A stretch of DNA of 64,000 nt, from assembly GCF_001277195.1 (NCBI RefSeq), contig NZ_CP012268.1, positions 1,240,001-1,304,000 on the forward strand, in the 5' to 3' direction. This DNA is from Cronobacter muytjensii ATCC 51329. GTDB lineage: Bacteria > Pseudomonadota > Gammaproteobacteria > Enterobacterales > Enterobacteriaceae. Shown one piece after another: positions 35,421 to 43,417 of this stretch. Below the pieces are notes generated by a model. It was not told the DNA's origin and made no database searches. It saw only the letters and a list, made by a program, of their open reading frames with translations. The translations under genes were made by a program, and so were the position numbers. Every line of letters begins with the position of its first letter. Position 1 is the stretch's first letter.

Positions 35421-35835
35421 GGCCCCGAAATTATGGCTACTGTCGGTATTTCTGCTGTCCGGCTGTCCTGGCGCAGGGGACAGATTAACCCCCAGCGAAA
35501 CGACGACAGTGACACTGGTTTCGCAGAATGTCTGCTTTAGCGTGCCGGATGCACAGGATTATTGGCCATCTATTATTATCATCGCGCCACGCAATACGCC
35601 GCCTAAGGAGCGTTGGTATCGTGAAAAGCCTGCGCTAAATGTAAAAGATGGGCAGTTATGCCTCCCGCCGTCTTTCTACACGTTCAAAACGCAGACGCCT
35701 TATATCGTGGAATATGTGCTGCTCCCCGGAGCGAAAAACAGCAGCGAGGCGTCCCGGCATGTTGTAGCGGGTTTTGAACTAACTAATGGCAATATCCGCG
35801 CGCTGGCACTGAATGACAGCGAGATTAGTCGGTAA
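35413..35835 (+). CDS. periplasmic lipoprotein, candidate immunity protein
   Basis: The 140-residue lipoprotein has a signal peptide and lipobox LLSGC (Cys18) and a mainly beta mature part with two further cysteines (VCFSV, QLCLPP). It resembles the short lipoproteins annotated as putative type VI immunity proteins. It overlaps the metallopeptidase by 8 nt. A lipoprotein facing the periplasm would protect against an enzyme delivered there. Residue 20 is glycine-rich; outer versus inner membrane sorting (residue after Cys is Pro) suggests the outer membrane. Confidence 0.65.
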   Translation: MFKAPKLWLLSVFLLSGCPGAGDRLTPSETTTVTLVSQNVCFSVPDAQDYWPSIIIIAPRNTPPKERWYREKPALNVKDGQLCLPPSFYTFKTQTPYIVEYVLLPGAKNSSEASRHVVAGFELTNGNIRALALNDSEISR

Positions 35836-35876
35836 AAAAACAGCGCTCATTATTAAGAGAGATTGCTGATAACAAG

Positions 35877-35900
35877 ACCGCCTTCAGGGCGGTTTTTTTT
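35877..35900 (+). terminator. cassette terminator
   Basis: ACCGCC-TTCAG-GGCGGT is followed by eight Ts, 42 nt after the lipoprotein stop. Confidence 0.9.
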
Positions 35901-35914
35901 ACATCCGAATGAAA

Positions 35915-35937
35915 GAACTCCGCGCCCTCCCGCCAGA
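35915..35937. repeat. 23-bp direct repeat, copy 2 (cassette right edge)
   Basis: This is an exact copy of 34709-34731. It is embedded in the yedF terminator hairpin (35920-35947). Confidence 0.9.
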
Positions 35938-35947
35938 GAGGGCGCGG
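35920..35947 (-). terminator. yedF-yedE terminator
   Basis: CCGCGCCCTC and GAGGGCGCGG form a perfect 10-bp stem with an 8-nt loop, 4 nt after the yedF stop (minus strand), followed by AGTTCTTTC. Confidence 0.75.
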
Positions 35948-35951
35948 CGGG

Positions 35952-36185
35952 TTATTTCTGGATGAGATAGCGAATCGTCGGGCCATCCTGCTGGATATCC
36001 AGCACCGTATAGCCGTGGTTACGGGCATCAAGCGGGATGTTATTGATTGACTGCGGGCAGTCGCTGATCACTTCCAGAATTTCGCCTTTTTTCAGCTTCG
36101 GCAGCGCTTCGAGCGTAGCGACAGCGGGGTAAGGGCAGGGCTCGCCGGACATATCCAGGCGGTAGTCGGGAGTCATGGCGTTCAT
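35952..36185 (-). CDS. yedF: TusA-family sulfur carrier YedF
   Basis: The 77-residue protein is nearly identical to E. coli YedF: GEPCPYP with Cys17 as the probable sulfur carrier and a C-terminal NNIPLDARNHGYTVL. It overlaps yedE by 4 nt, so the pair is translationally coupled. It probably accepts sulfur (or selenium) from a compound brought in by YedE. Confidence 0.96.
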   Translation of the reverse strand: MNAMTPDYRLDMSGEPCPYPAVATLEALPKLKKGEILEVISDCPQSINNIPLDARNHGYTVLDIQQDGPTIRYLIQK

Positions 36186-37399
36186 GCGCCCTCCTTAATG
36201 GCGTCAATGGCGGCGGCCGGTTTTTGACGGCGGAAAAAGCGTTTTTCGTGGGCGATGACCAGCATCAGCGCGGCGAACAGCAGCAGATAGGTCACCAGCA
36301 GCCCGCCGAGCGGCCCGAAGGTATTCAGCAGGTTGATTTTATCCCAGCGGGTGGCGAGCGACGGTGACAGGTCATCCCAGAAGTACGCGAGCAGCGTGGA
36401 GCCAATAACATTGCCAAGCCCCACCCACCAGTAGTGCACCTGACCTTCCACCGCGCGATACATCCAGCCGGTTTCACAGCCGCCCGCCAGCACGATACCG
36501 AAGCCGAATAAGAGGCCGCCGAGCACCGCGTTCGGGCCCGCCCACATGATTTTCGGCTCAGCGCCCAGTTGCACATAGCTGAAGATGCCGATGGCGCTGA
36601 CCGCCATGCCGAAAATAATCGCTTTGGCCATATGGGTGCGCCCGGTAATCCACATATCGCGAAACGCCGAAGTAAAACAGATTTGCGCGCGTTCGATAAG
36701 CAGCCCGAAGCCGACGCCGAACAGCATCGCGAGACCCAGTTTCGGCGCGTTCATCGCGGTGAGCAGCGCCCAGCCGATCATGCCTGCGAACACCAGCATG
36801 CCGAGGCGAAAGCGGCGCTTCGCCTGGTCCGGCTTTTGCGTAAGCGGCGCGGCGGCGCTCACTTTCTGCATTTTCACCGGGATGCGAAACAGCGGCAGCA
36901 GCGTAAAACGCGCGCCGAACCAGGAGCCGATGGCCGTCGCCAGCGCGAAAAACCACGCGTGCAGTGAAAACTGCGGAATGCCGGTAAAGAATGCTGCGAG
37001 GTTACAGCCCATTGCGAGACGTGCGCCGAAGCCCGCGATAATGCCGCCCGCCACCGCCTGGATAATGCGGATGCGGTGTTGCGGCAGGCGCAGCTTCACA
37101 TTGTTGGCCCAGAGCGCGGCCGCGAAACAGCCGCCGAACATGCCGATAATCATCATCCCGTCGATGCGGGTAAGCGGGGTGCCTTCCAGATGAATCAGTT
37201 TAAAGTAGCCCCAGGTTTCGGTATGGACGCCGAACAGCTGTAACAGCTGCCCGCCCCAGCGGGTAAATTCGCCAGTGACGGCCCAGAAGGTGCCGGTTAT
37301 TCCGAAATAGTAGGTGGAAAGAATGCCTGCGGCGATGACGGCGGGCAGCGGGGCCCAGAAACGGATAAGGTATTGCTGTTTAAAGTCGTGCCATGACAT
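36182..37399 (-). CDS. yedE: YeeE/YedE-family transporter YedE
   Basis: The 405-residue membrane protein has ten or more helices and the two conserved cysteine-bearing repeats of the thiosulfate transporter TsuA family (LAMGCNLAAF and LAGGCETGWM). It is the ortholog of E. coli YedE, proposed to import a sulfur or selenium compound for YedF. Confidence 0.94.
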   Translation of the reverse strand: MSWHDFKQQYLIRFWAPLPAVIAAGILSTYYFGITGTFWAVTGEFTRWGGQLLQLFGVHTETWGYFKLIHLEGTPLTRIDGMMIIGMFGGCFAAALWANNVKLRLPQHRIRIIQAVAGGIIAGFGARLAMGCNLAAFFTGIPQFSLHAWFFALATAIGSWFGARFTLLPLFRIPVKMQKVSAAAPLTQKPDQAKRRFRLGMLVFAGMIGWALLTAMNAPKLGLAMLFGVGFGLLIERAQICFTSAFRDMWITGRTHMAKAIIFGMAVSAIGIFSYVQLGAEPKIMWAGPNAVLGGLLFGFGIVLAGGCETGWMYRAVEGQVHYWWVGLGNVIGSTLLAYFWDDLSPSLATRWDKINLLNTFGPLGGLLVTYLLLFAALMLVIAHEKRFFRRQKPAAAIDAIKEGA

Positions 37400-37602
37400 G
37401 AATTTTAGCCTCTGAACTCAGACGGAACTAAAAGGCGCCGAAAGGGGCGCCGAAGAAGCCCGCATATTACGCCGCTGTCCATTTTCGCACAGCAAAAATT
37501 CGGCAAAAGCGAATCTGGATCAATTCCTGCGGCGCGGCGTTGGGGTGGAAGCGTTAACGCTTTAATGCCACAATCTTTTTTTCTTCACAGGCAGGACAAA
37601 CG

Positions 37603-38016
37603 ATGAAAAAAATCGCGCTGGGATTGATGATGCTGGGGCTGAGCGGATGCGTTCAGGTGGAGAACTATAACGAGGTGGTGAAAACGCCGCCGCCTGCGGG
37701 GCTTGCGGGGTACTGGCAGTCGAAAGGGCCGCAGGGCAAGCTGGTGAGCCCCGAGGCGATCGCGAGCCTGGTGGTGACGCCCGAAGGCGACACGCTGGAT
37801 TGCCGTCAGTGGCAGCGGGTCATTGCGCTGCCCGGTAAGCTGATGCGCCGCGGCGACGATTTATATAACGTGACGAGTAAGCTTGAGGTGTATTCGCTGG
37901 AGCGCATGGGCGACACGCTGGAATACGCGGGGATGACGCTTCAGCGCGTGGAGCGTCCAACGACCGAGTGCGCGGATTTCCTTGCCAAAAACCCGCTGGA
38001 GACGCCCCTGCCGTAA
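37603..38016 (+). CDS. yedD: lipoprotein YedD
   Basis: The 137-residue lipoprotein has lipobox LGLSGC (Cys16) and matches E. coli YedD. It is an outer-membrane lipoprotein of the Rcs/Cpx-responsive set; its function is unclear. It is convergent with fliT. In E. coli amyA lies between them; no amyA is present here. Confidence 0.92.
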   Translation: MKKIALGLMMLGLSGCVQVENYNEVVKTPPPAGLAGYWQSKGPQGKLVSPEAIASLVVTPEGDTLDCRQWQRVIALPGKLMRRGDDLYNVTSKLEVYSLERMGDTLEYAGMTLQRVERPTTECADFLAKNPLETPLP

Positions 38017-38037
38017 CGGGCGTTGGCAGCAAAAATG

Positions 38038-38072
38038 AGCCTGGCGCGTATCGGCGTGCCGGGCTTTTTTTA
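38038..38072 (+). terminator. yedD terminator
   Basis: AGCCTGGC and GCCGGGCT form an 8-bp stem followed by seven Ts, 22 nt after yedD. Confidence 0.8.
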
Positions 38073-38217
38073 TGGGCGAGAAATTTTGAGGGCAGGTAAG
38101 CGTGCGCGCATCCACCGCAGGCAAAACACCCGCTTCACACATACGCTGCAGTGATATTCCCGGACGTGAGAAAGGCGCAGGGCAGCGGCAGGTCGCCGTG
38201 CCCCGACAGACAGGAAA

Positions 38218-38580
38218 TTACGGGTTAAGATCGTGCGGCATCAGCACGTTGCCGGAAAGATTGCCGTAGGTCGACACCAGCGATTTCTGGTTACCATTCT
38301 GTTCTATCAGCACGCGCAGCTCTTCCATCCGCGCCTGAAGTTTGGTCTTTAACGCCGCTTCGTTCGCCAGCACTTTGGTCAGCAATTCGCGCGCTTTTTC
38401 CTGAAACAGACTATTGTCCGGCTCGACAGGGTTGCGGGCAATCGCCTCAACCAGCGCCACGTATTTCACTTCCTGTTCAATCAGCTCATCCCACTGTCCT
38501 GAATTCGCCAGGCTGAGCATGGTATTACTAAGCGCGTAAAGCGCCTGCCAGTTATTTAGGGATGAGATGAAATCATTCAT
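38218..38580 (-). CDS. fliT: FliD export chaperone FliT
   Basis: The 120-residue helical chaperone binds FliD and, when free, FlhDC. It is the last gene of fliDST, sharing one base with the fliS stop. Confidence 0.93.
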   Translation of the reverse strand: MNDFISSLNNWQALYALSNTMLSLANSGQWDELIEQEVKYVALVEAIARNPVEPDNSLFQEKARELLTKVLANEAALKTKLQARMEELRVLIEQNGNQKSLVSTYGNLSGNVLMPHDLNP

Positions 38581-38990
38581 CAGAAGGTTTCCTGCGCGAT
38601 AGTAGAGCCAGGGCCAATCTGCTTCCAGGCGTCAGCAATATTGGTCATCAGGGTTTCGACTTCATTGATGGCATCAACATCGTTACGCAGGTTCGCATGC
38701 AGTAAACGTCGCACCATATATTCATAAAGCGAGGCCAGGTTTTGGGGGAGATCGCCGCCAATATCCATATTCAGGCCAGCTTTAAGTCCGTTATCGATAA
38801 TGTTGATGGCTTTGGTCAGCGCCTGCCCTTTCGCCTGGGTGTCGCCCTGTTCGATAAACAGGCGCGCGCGGACAAGGGCACTGAGTGCCCCGTCAAACAA
38901 CATTACGACCAGCTGGTGTGGACTTGCGCTCATTACCGCACTTTCCAGGCCCACCTGCTGGTAGGCCTGAACACCAGAGCTATTGTACAT
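38580..38990 (-). CDS. fliS: flagellin export chaperone FliS
   Basis: The 136-residue protein MYNSSGVQAYQQVGLESAVM is the standard flagellin chaperone, which holds the C-terminal D0 helix of FliC. It lies 9 nt after fliD. Confidence 0.96.
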   Translation of the reverse strand: MYNSSGVQAYQQVGLESAVMSASPHQLVVMLFDGALSALVRARLFIEQGDTQAKGQALTKAINIIDNGLKAGLNMDIGGDLPQNLASLYEYMVRRLLHANLRNDVDAINEVETLMTNIADAWKQIGPGSTIAQETF

Positions 38991-38999
38991 ATCCGTTCC

Positions 39000-40427
39000 T
39001 TAACTGCTTGAAGAGAATTGTTTGGTCAGGTACGTTGAGGTGCTGTTCAGTTTGCTCACCAGGGAATCCAGGTTGCTAAACTGCGCCTTGTAACGCGCCA
39101 TGGTCGCTTCGATGGACGCTTCCATCGCGGTATAACGCTTATCCAGCGATTTCAGCGTGTCGTTAATGCTGTTTTTGGCATTCTGAATCACCCCTTCTTT
39201 GCCCGTCGTGGTGCTGAGCATGGAGGTCAGGGTGTTATTCATCTTCGTCGCCATACCCGTGGTTTTACCGTCGCCCACAAAGTAAGCCTGAACGGCGTCC
39301 GGGTTTTCGGTCAGCGCCTTCGTCAGTTTAGCATCGTCAATTTTCAGGTTGCCGGCTGCGCCATCAGCGCCCAGAACCGGATCCTGCGTCACGCCGAGCT
39401 GCGCGAGGATAGCGTAACTGCCGCTCTGTACTTCCGTCAGCGTGCTGCGCAGCTGAGACTGAACAGAACGCACGTTGCTGTCGCCAATCAGCGCGCCGTT
39501 GTTGGCGGACTGGGTCGCGCCCGCGTCCACTTTCACATATTTGGTGAGCGAAGCGATGGTCGACTGCAGCGAGTTATACGCGGTAACCCAGTCGGTGACG
39601 GCTTTTTTGTTGGCGTCGGTCGCGCGGGTGACGGACAGCGTTTCGTTGGCGGTGCTCTGCGCTTTCAGCGTCAGCGTGGTGCCCGGCAGCGCGTCGGAAA
39701 TCACGTTAGTGGAACGCTCGATTTCGATATCGTTAACGACCACTTTGGCGTTCTGCGAGGCGGTCTGGATGGACAGCGCGCCGGTTTTAGACGCGGAGTC
39801 GAAGCCAATCACGCCCTGCAACGTATCGTCGCCGGTGACCGTTACGGTCATATCATTGCTGGTGCCGGTCGTTTTCGAGGTCAGCATCAGGCGGAAATCG
39901 CCATCGGCCGCTTTAATGACGCTCGCGGAGACGTTGCCGCCCGCTTTGTTAATGGCCTTCGCAATGCCGTTCAGCGAGGTATCGCCATCAGCCAGAGAAA
40001 CGGTCAGCGGTTTTGTGGTGCCCGGCTGGCTGATGGTGACGGTACGGGTGGTGCCGGTCGTGGCGCCAAGCTGCGTGGTGCTGCTGGCGATAGAGCCGGA
40101 GGTCAGCACCTGCGCTTTCGCCATCTGTTTTACGTTGACGGTGTAATCACCGGTCATCGCATCGCTGGTGGTGGTCGCGGCAAAGGCGGTATTGGTGCCG
40201 TTAACTGCCGTGGAGTTCCAGGTGGCGGTTTTGCCAAGCGTCGCTGTCGCGGTCTGCAGGCTTTGCAGGGAGCTTTGCAGCTTGCTGTAAGCGCTCAGTT
40301 GCGTGTTATACGTGCTCTGCTGTTTGGTAATAACCGTCAGTTTGGTCTGCTCTGCCGCTTCCAGCTTGTCATACAGATCGGCAAGCCCAAGATTCGTGCC
40401 TACCCCGAGATTACTGATTGTAGCCAT
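39000..40427 (-). CDS. fliD: flagellar filament cap FliD
   Basis: The 475-residue cap protein begins MATISNLGVGTNLGLADLYDKLE and ends with the C-terminal coiled region LDSLVSKLNSTSTYLTKQF. The central domains are Thr-rich and variable, as in other enterics. The start at 40427 is set by the family; the longer frame runs into the sigma-28 promoter. Confidence 0.95.
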   Translation of the reverse strand: MATISNLGVGTNLGLADLYDKLEAAEQTKLTVITKQQSTYNTQLSAYSKLQSSLQSLQTATATLGKTATWNSTAVNGTNTAFAATTTSDAMTGDYTVNVKQMAKAQVLTSGSIASSTTQLGATTGTTRTVTISQPGTTKPLTVSLADGDTSLNGIAKAINKAGGNVSASVIKAADGDFRLMLTSKTTGTSNDMTVTVTGDDTLQGVIGFDSASKTGALSIQTASQNAKVVVNDIEIERSTNVISDALPGTTLTLKAQSTANETLSVTRATDANKKAVTDWVTAYNSLQSTIASLTKYVKVDAGATQSANNGALIGDSNVRSVQSQLRSTLTEVQSGSYAILAQLGVTQDPVLGADGAAGNLKIDDAKLTKALTENPDAVQAYFVGDGKTTGMATKMNNTLTSMLSTTTGKEGVIQNAKNSINDTLKSLDKRYTAMEASIEATMARYKAQFSNLDSLVSKLNSTSTYLTKQFSSSS

Positions 40428-40464
40428 GCGTGATTTCCTTGAGGTCGATGGTCGTTTCAGTTTC

Positions 40465-40491
40465 TTATCGGCGACGCAAAGCAAAAGTTTA
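40465..40491 (-). promoter_or_regulatory. sigma-28 (FliA) promoter of fliDST
   Basis: On the minus strand TAAACTTT (-35) and GCCGATAA (-10) are separated by 11 nt, 15 of 16 consensus positions, 38 nt upstream of fliD. Confidence 0.92.
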
Positions 40492-40765
40492 CTCCCGGCG
40501 GCAAAAAAATAATCCCAGGAATAGATGACAGAGTCGCAGGCTATTGAACCGATAGCGCGCCCTAAGCGAAATCATTTCCCTTCTTTATATGCCGGTAAAA
40601 GAAAAACGATCCCGAGCTATTAATAAGGAAAGAGAAGGGGAAAAAACGCGCAGAATATATTTATCCATTATATAAGAATAATCTTAGTTCGAAGCCTTAT
40701 AATCAGACATTAAATAAAATAAATCATTAAAAAACAATAAGATGTAAATTTTTTGAGTTTGTTTC
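40492..40765. other. intergenic region between fliD and fliC promoters
   Basis: These 274 bp between the two sigma-28 promoters are strongly AT-rich. I see no gene or hairpin in them. Confidence 0.5.
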
Positions 40766-40792
40766 TAAAGTCTTTTTAAGAAGCGTCGATAA
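40766..40792 (+). promoter_or_regulatory. sigma-28 (FliA) promoter of fliC
   Basis: TAAAGTCT (-35) and GTCGATAA (-10) are separated by 11 nt, 14 of 16 consensus positions, giving a leader of about 65 nt before fliC. Confidence 0.93.
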
Positions 40793-40864
40793 CCTTGTTG
40801 ACGGTGAGAGACGCCGTGAGTGTTAGGCACCGAACCTAAACCCCATTTTTGAAGGAATTAAATT

Positions 40865-41701
40865 ATGTCAGTTATCAATACTAACCTTTTGTCCCTGACC
40901 ACTCAGACCAACCTGAACAAATCTCAGTCTGCTCTGGGCACTGCTATCGAGCGTCTGTCCTCTGGTCTGCGTATCAACAGCGCTAAAGATGACGCTGCTG
41001 GCCAGGCGATTGCTAACCGTATGACCTCTCAGGTTAAAGGTATGACTCAGGCTGCTCGTAACGCTAACGACGGCATCTCCCTGGTTCAGACCGCTGAAGG
41101 TAACCTGAACGAAATCAACACCAACTTACAGCGTATCCGTGAGCTGGCTGTTCAGGCTGCAAACGACACCAACGGTTCTACCGACCTGACTTCCATCAAC
41201 ACGGAAATCACTCAGCGTCTGTCTGAAATCGACCGTATCGCTGGTGGTGCTAACTTCAACGGCAAAAAACTGCTGGACGGTTCTGTAAGCACCGCTCTGA
41301 AAATTCAGGTTGGCGCTGGTACTTCTTCTAACGATACCATCTCCATCGACAGCAACGCACTGATCAACGCCACTTCTGGTACTCTGGACGCAAGCCTGAG
41401 CACCTCTATCGCAGACAACTCCTCTGCACAGGCTGTTATCTCTGCTGCTGACGCTGCTATCGCTAAGATCGATACCGCGCGTTCTAACATGGGTGCGATT
41501 CAGAACCGTTTTGAATCTACCATCAACAACCTGAACAACTCTATCAACAACCTGTCTGCGGCACAGTCCCGTATCCAGGACGCTGACTACGCGACCGAAG
41601 TTTCTAACATGTCTCGCGCTCAGATCCTGCAACAGGCTGGTACTTCTGTACTGTCTCAGGCAAACCAGGTTCCGCAGTCCATGCTGTCCCTGCTGCGTTA
41701 A
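40865..41701 (+). CDS. fliC: flagellin FliC (short form)
   Basis: The 278-residue flagellin has conserved D0/D1 ends (MSVINTNLLSLTTQTNLNKSQSAL and QANQVPQSMLSLLR) and almost no D2/D3 domains, against 498 residues in E. coli K-12. The central segment (about 140-185) is rich in Ser, Thr and Asn, offering O-glycosylation sites. Codon use is extremely biased to optimal codons (GCT, CTG, AAC, GGT) and differs from the GC-rich neighbours, as expected for a very abundant protein. AAGGAATT precedes the ATG. Confidence 0.97.
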   Translation: MSVINTNLLSLTTQTNLNKSQSALGTAIERLSSGLRINSAKDDAAGQAIANRMTSQVKGMTQAARNANDGISLVQTAEGNLNEINTNLQRIRELAVQAANDTNGSTDLTSINTEITQRLSEIDRIAGGANFNGKKLLDGSVSTALKIQVGAGTSSNDTISIDSNALINATSGTLDASLSTSIADNSSAQAVISAADAAIAKIDTARSNMGAIQNRFESTINNLNNSINNLSAAQSRIQDADYATEVSNMSRAQILQQAGTSVLSQANQVPQSMLSLLR

Positions 41702-41719
41702 TAGACGCTCAAGCTTTCA

Positions 41720-41752
41720 AAAAGGTTGCTGGAAACAGCAACCTTTTTTTTT
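41720..41752 (+). terminator. fliC terminator
   Basis: AAAGGTTGCTG-GAAA-CAGCAACCTTT followed by a T-run begins 19 nt after the fliC stop. Read-through would be the simplest route into the downstream cluster. Confidence 0.92.
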
Positions 41753-41974
41753 GCCTTTCTGTTATCGGCCCTCGCCTTAAATGCAATCTCCAAAATAAGC
41801 CGCTATTCGCGGGGTTTTTCCCTCCATTATGCCCGCGCGCCCGATGTTACCCTTTCAGGAAAGCTTCCTCTTTGTATGCCGCGAAGGGAATTCACCCCCC
41901 AGGTTGCGACAGATACGGCCGGATTGACTGGCAAAACGCCGTTGCGCGTTGCAATTAATGACGAGTTAACACCG

Positions 41975-43396
41975 ATGAATCAGTTTGCCCAGTGTCGTGC
42001 AATGCATCAGTACTACCGTGACATCTTTACCCGCGATATCTATCTGCCGGAAGCGGATGTCATGCCGTCGCACCTGGTCGCGGAAGTGCTTCACTTCTGG
42101 AGCACCGATTACGCCGCGCTGGAGCCCGCCATCATGGCGGCGCAAACCCGCCTTGATGAAGACAAAGCGCTGGCGGTGAAACATCTGCTCTGTGCCGCGA
42201 CGCTCGCCAACCAGGCGTTTGACAGTAAAAAGCAGGGGCATCAGGTCGCCGCGGCGGAAGGCTTCGGCGAACAGGTCACCGCGCATGTGGTGGAAGCGCT
42301 TAAGCGCGACGACTCGGTCAATCTCGTAGTGGTCGCCATTCAGTTGCTGTTTCGCGTGGGCGAAATTGACGGCGCCGTCTTTTTAATCTCCAACCATCTT
42401 TCACGCCTGAGCAACAGCGCGCCGGTGCTGAAAATCCTGCTGATGATCTGCCTGATGGAAGAAGACTATAACCAGGCATACGTCGTTATTCAGGCGCTGA
42501 CGGCGGACTCTTCCTTAATAGAAGAAGACACCCTGACGCTGCTGATGATCGTCTGCGGTATTTACAAGCTCGGCGGCTGCCCGGATTCCTTTATCGATTT
42601 CCGCCCGCTTAACGAAGCGCTGCCGCTGCCGGATTACAACCGTTATACCTGGCATATCCCGAAAGCCGCGACCGGCAACACCACGGTGCTGGTCTCCTGC
42701 GATCCGAAATATTTCTTCGATCACGCCCAGGCGCTGGTGGCCTCCGTGTATGACACCAACGGCACCGCGCTGGACGTACATCTGCACATCTATAACTGCG
42801 ACGCGCGTTGCGAAGCCCGCGTGCGCGACATGCAGGCGGCGTTTCCTGGCCTGAATGTGTCCCTTAGCAGCGAAATCATCGAGCCGGTGCGCGGTATCAA
42901 CGTGCACTACGCCTCGCGTCGTTTTGTCTTCCTGCGCCACGCGCTGGAACAGTTCGACACGCCGGTGATTCTGCTGGACGCCGATTGTCTGGTTCGCCAC
43001 CCGTGGGCCGGGGTTCACGCGCGTCTCGATAACGCCGATCTGATCCTCACCTGCAGCGACGGCGCGCCGCTCTGGGAGCGCGTGCTCGGCGGCTTTATTT
43101 ATGCCCGTCCCAATGAGGCCAATTTCCGTTACCTCGACATCGTGGCGCGCTTTATTGACCGCAACCTGGCGGCACAAAACAACGAGTGGTTCCTGGACCA
43201 GGTGGCGCTCTCCTTTGCGCTCGACACCTTACCGGCGGTGGAACAGATGCAAATCCGCCGTGAAGAGGCCGCGCGTCTTATCAGCATTAACCACACGGCG
43301 GACGCGTTCAGCTGGGTGGTCACGACCGCCAAACAGGGCGGCGGCGCTTATAACGACTACAAAACCCGCCTGATGGCGAAACACCTTGCCGCGTAA
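41975..43396 (+). CDS. putative flagellin-modifying glycosyltransferase (GT-A, DXD)
   Basis: The start is uncertain: ATG 41975 gives 473 residues, ATG 41877 gives 506, and the longer frame begins inside the fliC terminator. None has a strong ribosome site. The N-terminal 200 residues are helical and resemble TPR-like scaffolds; a GT-A domain from about 235 carries ILLDADCLV with the DAD metal/nucleotide motif at 335-337, followed by LILTCSDGAPLWERVLGGF. It should transfer a sugar from a nucleotide donor. Its place directly after fliC and before the GT41 fusion suggests flagellin as acceptor. No close family is recognised. Confidence 0.7.
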   Translation: MNQFAQCRAMHQYYRDIFTRDIYLPEADVMPSHLVAEVLHFWSTDYAALEPAIMAAQTRLDEDKALAVKHLLCAATLANQAFDSKKQGHQVAAAEGFGEQVTAHVVEALKRDDSVNLVVVAIQLLFRVGEIDGAVFLISNHLSRLSNSAPVLKILLMICLMEEDYNQAYVVIQALTADSSLIEEDTLTLLMIVCGIYKLGGCPDSFIDFRPLNEALPLPDYNRYTWHIPKAATGNTTVLVSCDPKYFFDHAQALVASVYDTNGTALDVHLHIYNCDARCEARVRDMQAAFPGLNVSLSSEIIEPVRGINVHYASRRFVFLRHALEQFDTPVILLDADCLVRHPWAGVHARLDNADLILTCSDGAPLWERVLGGFIYARPNEANFRYLDIVARFIDRNLAAQNNEWFLDQVALSFALDTLPAVEQMQIRREEAARLISINHTADAFSWVVTTAKQGGGAYNDYKTRLMAKHLAA

Positions 43397-43417
43397 GCAC
43401 AGGACTTTTTACAACGG

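Noticed and set aside
41726..41974. Longer N-terminus for the first glycosyltransferase beginning at TTG 41726
   Set aside because: The codon lies inside the fliC terminator hairpin and the added residues show no conserved or structured pattern.
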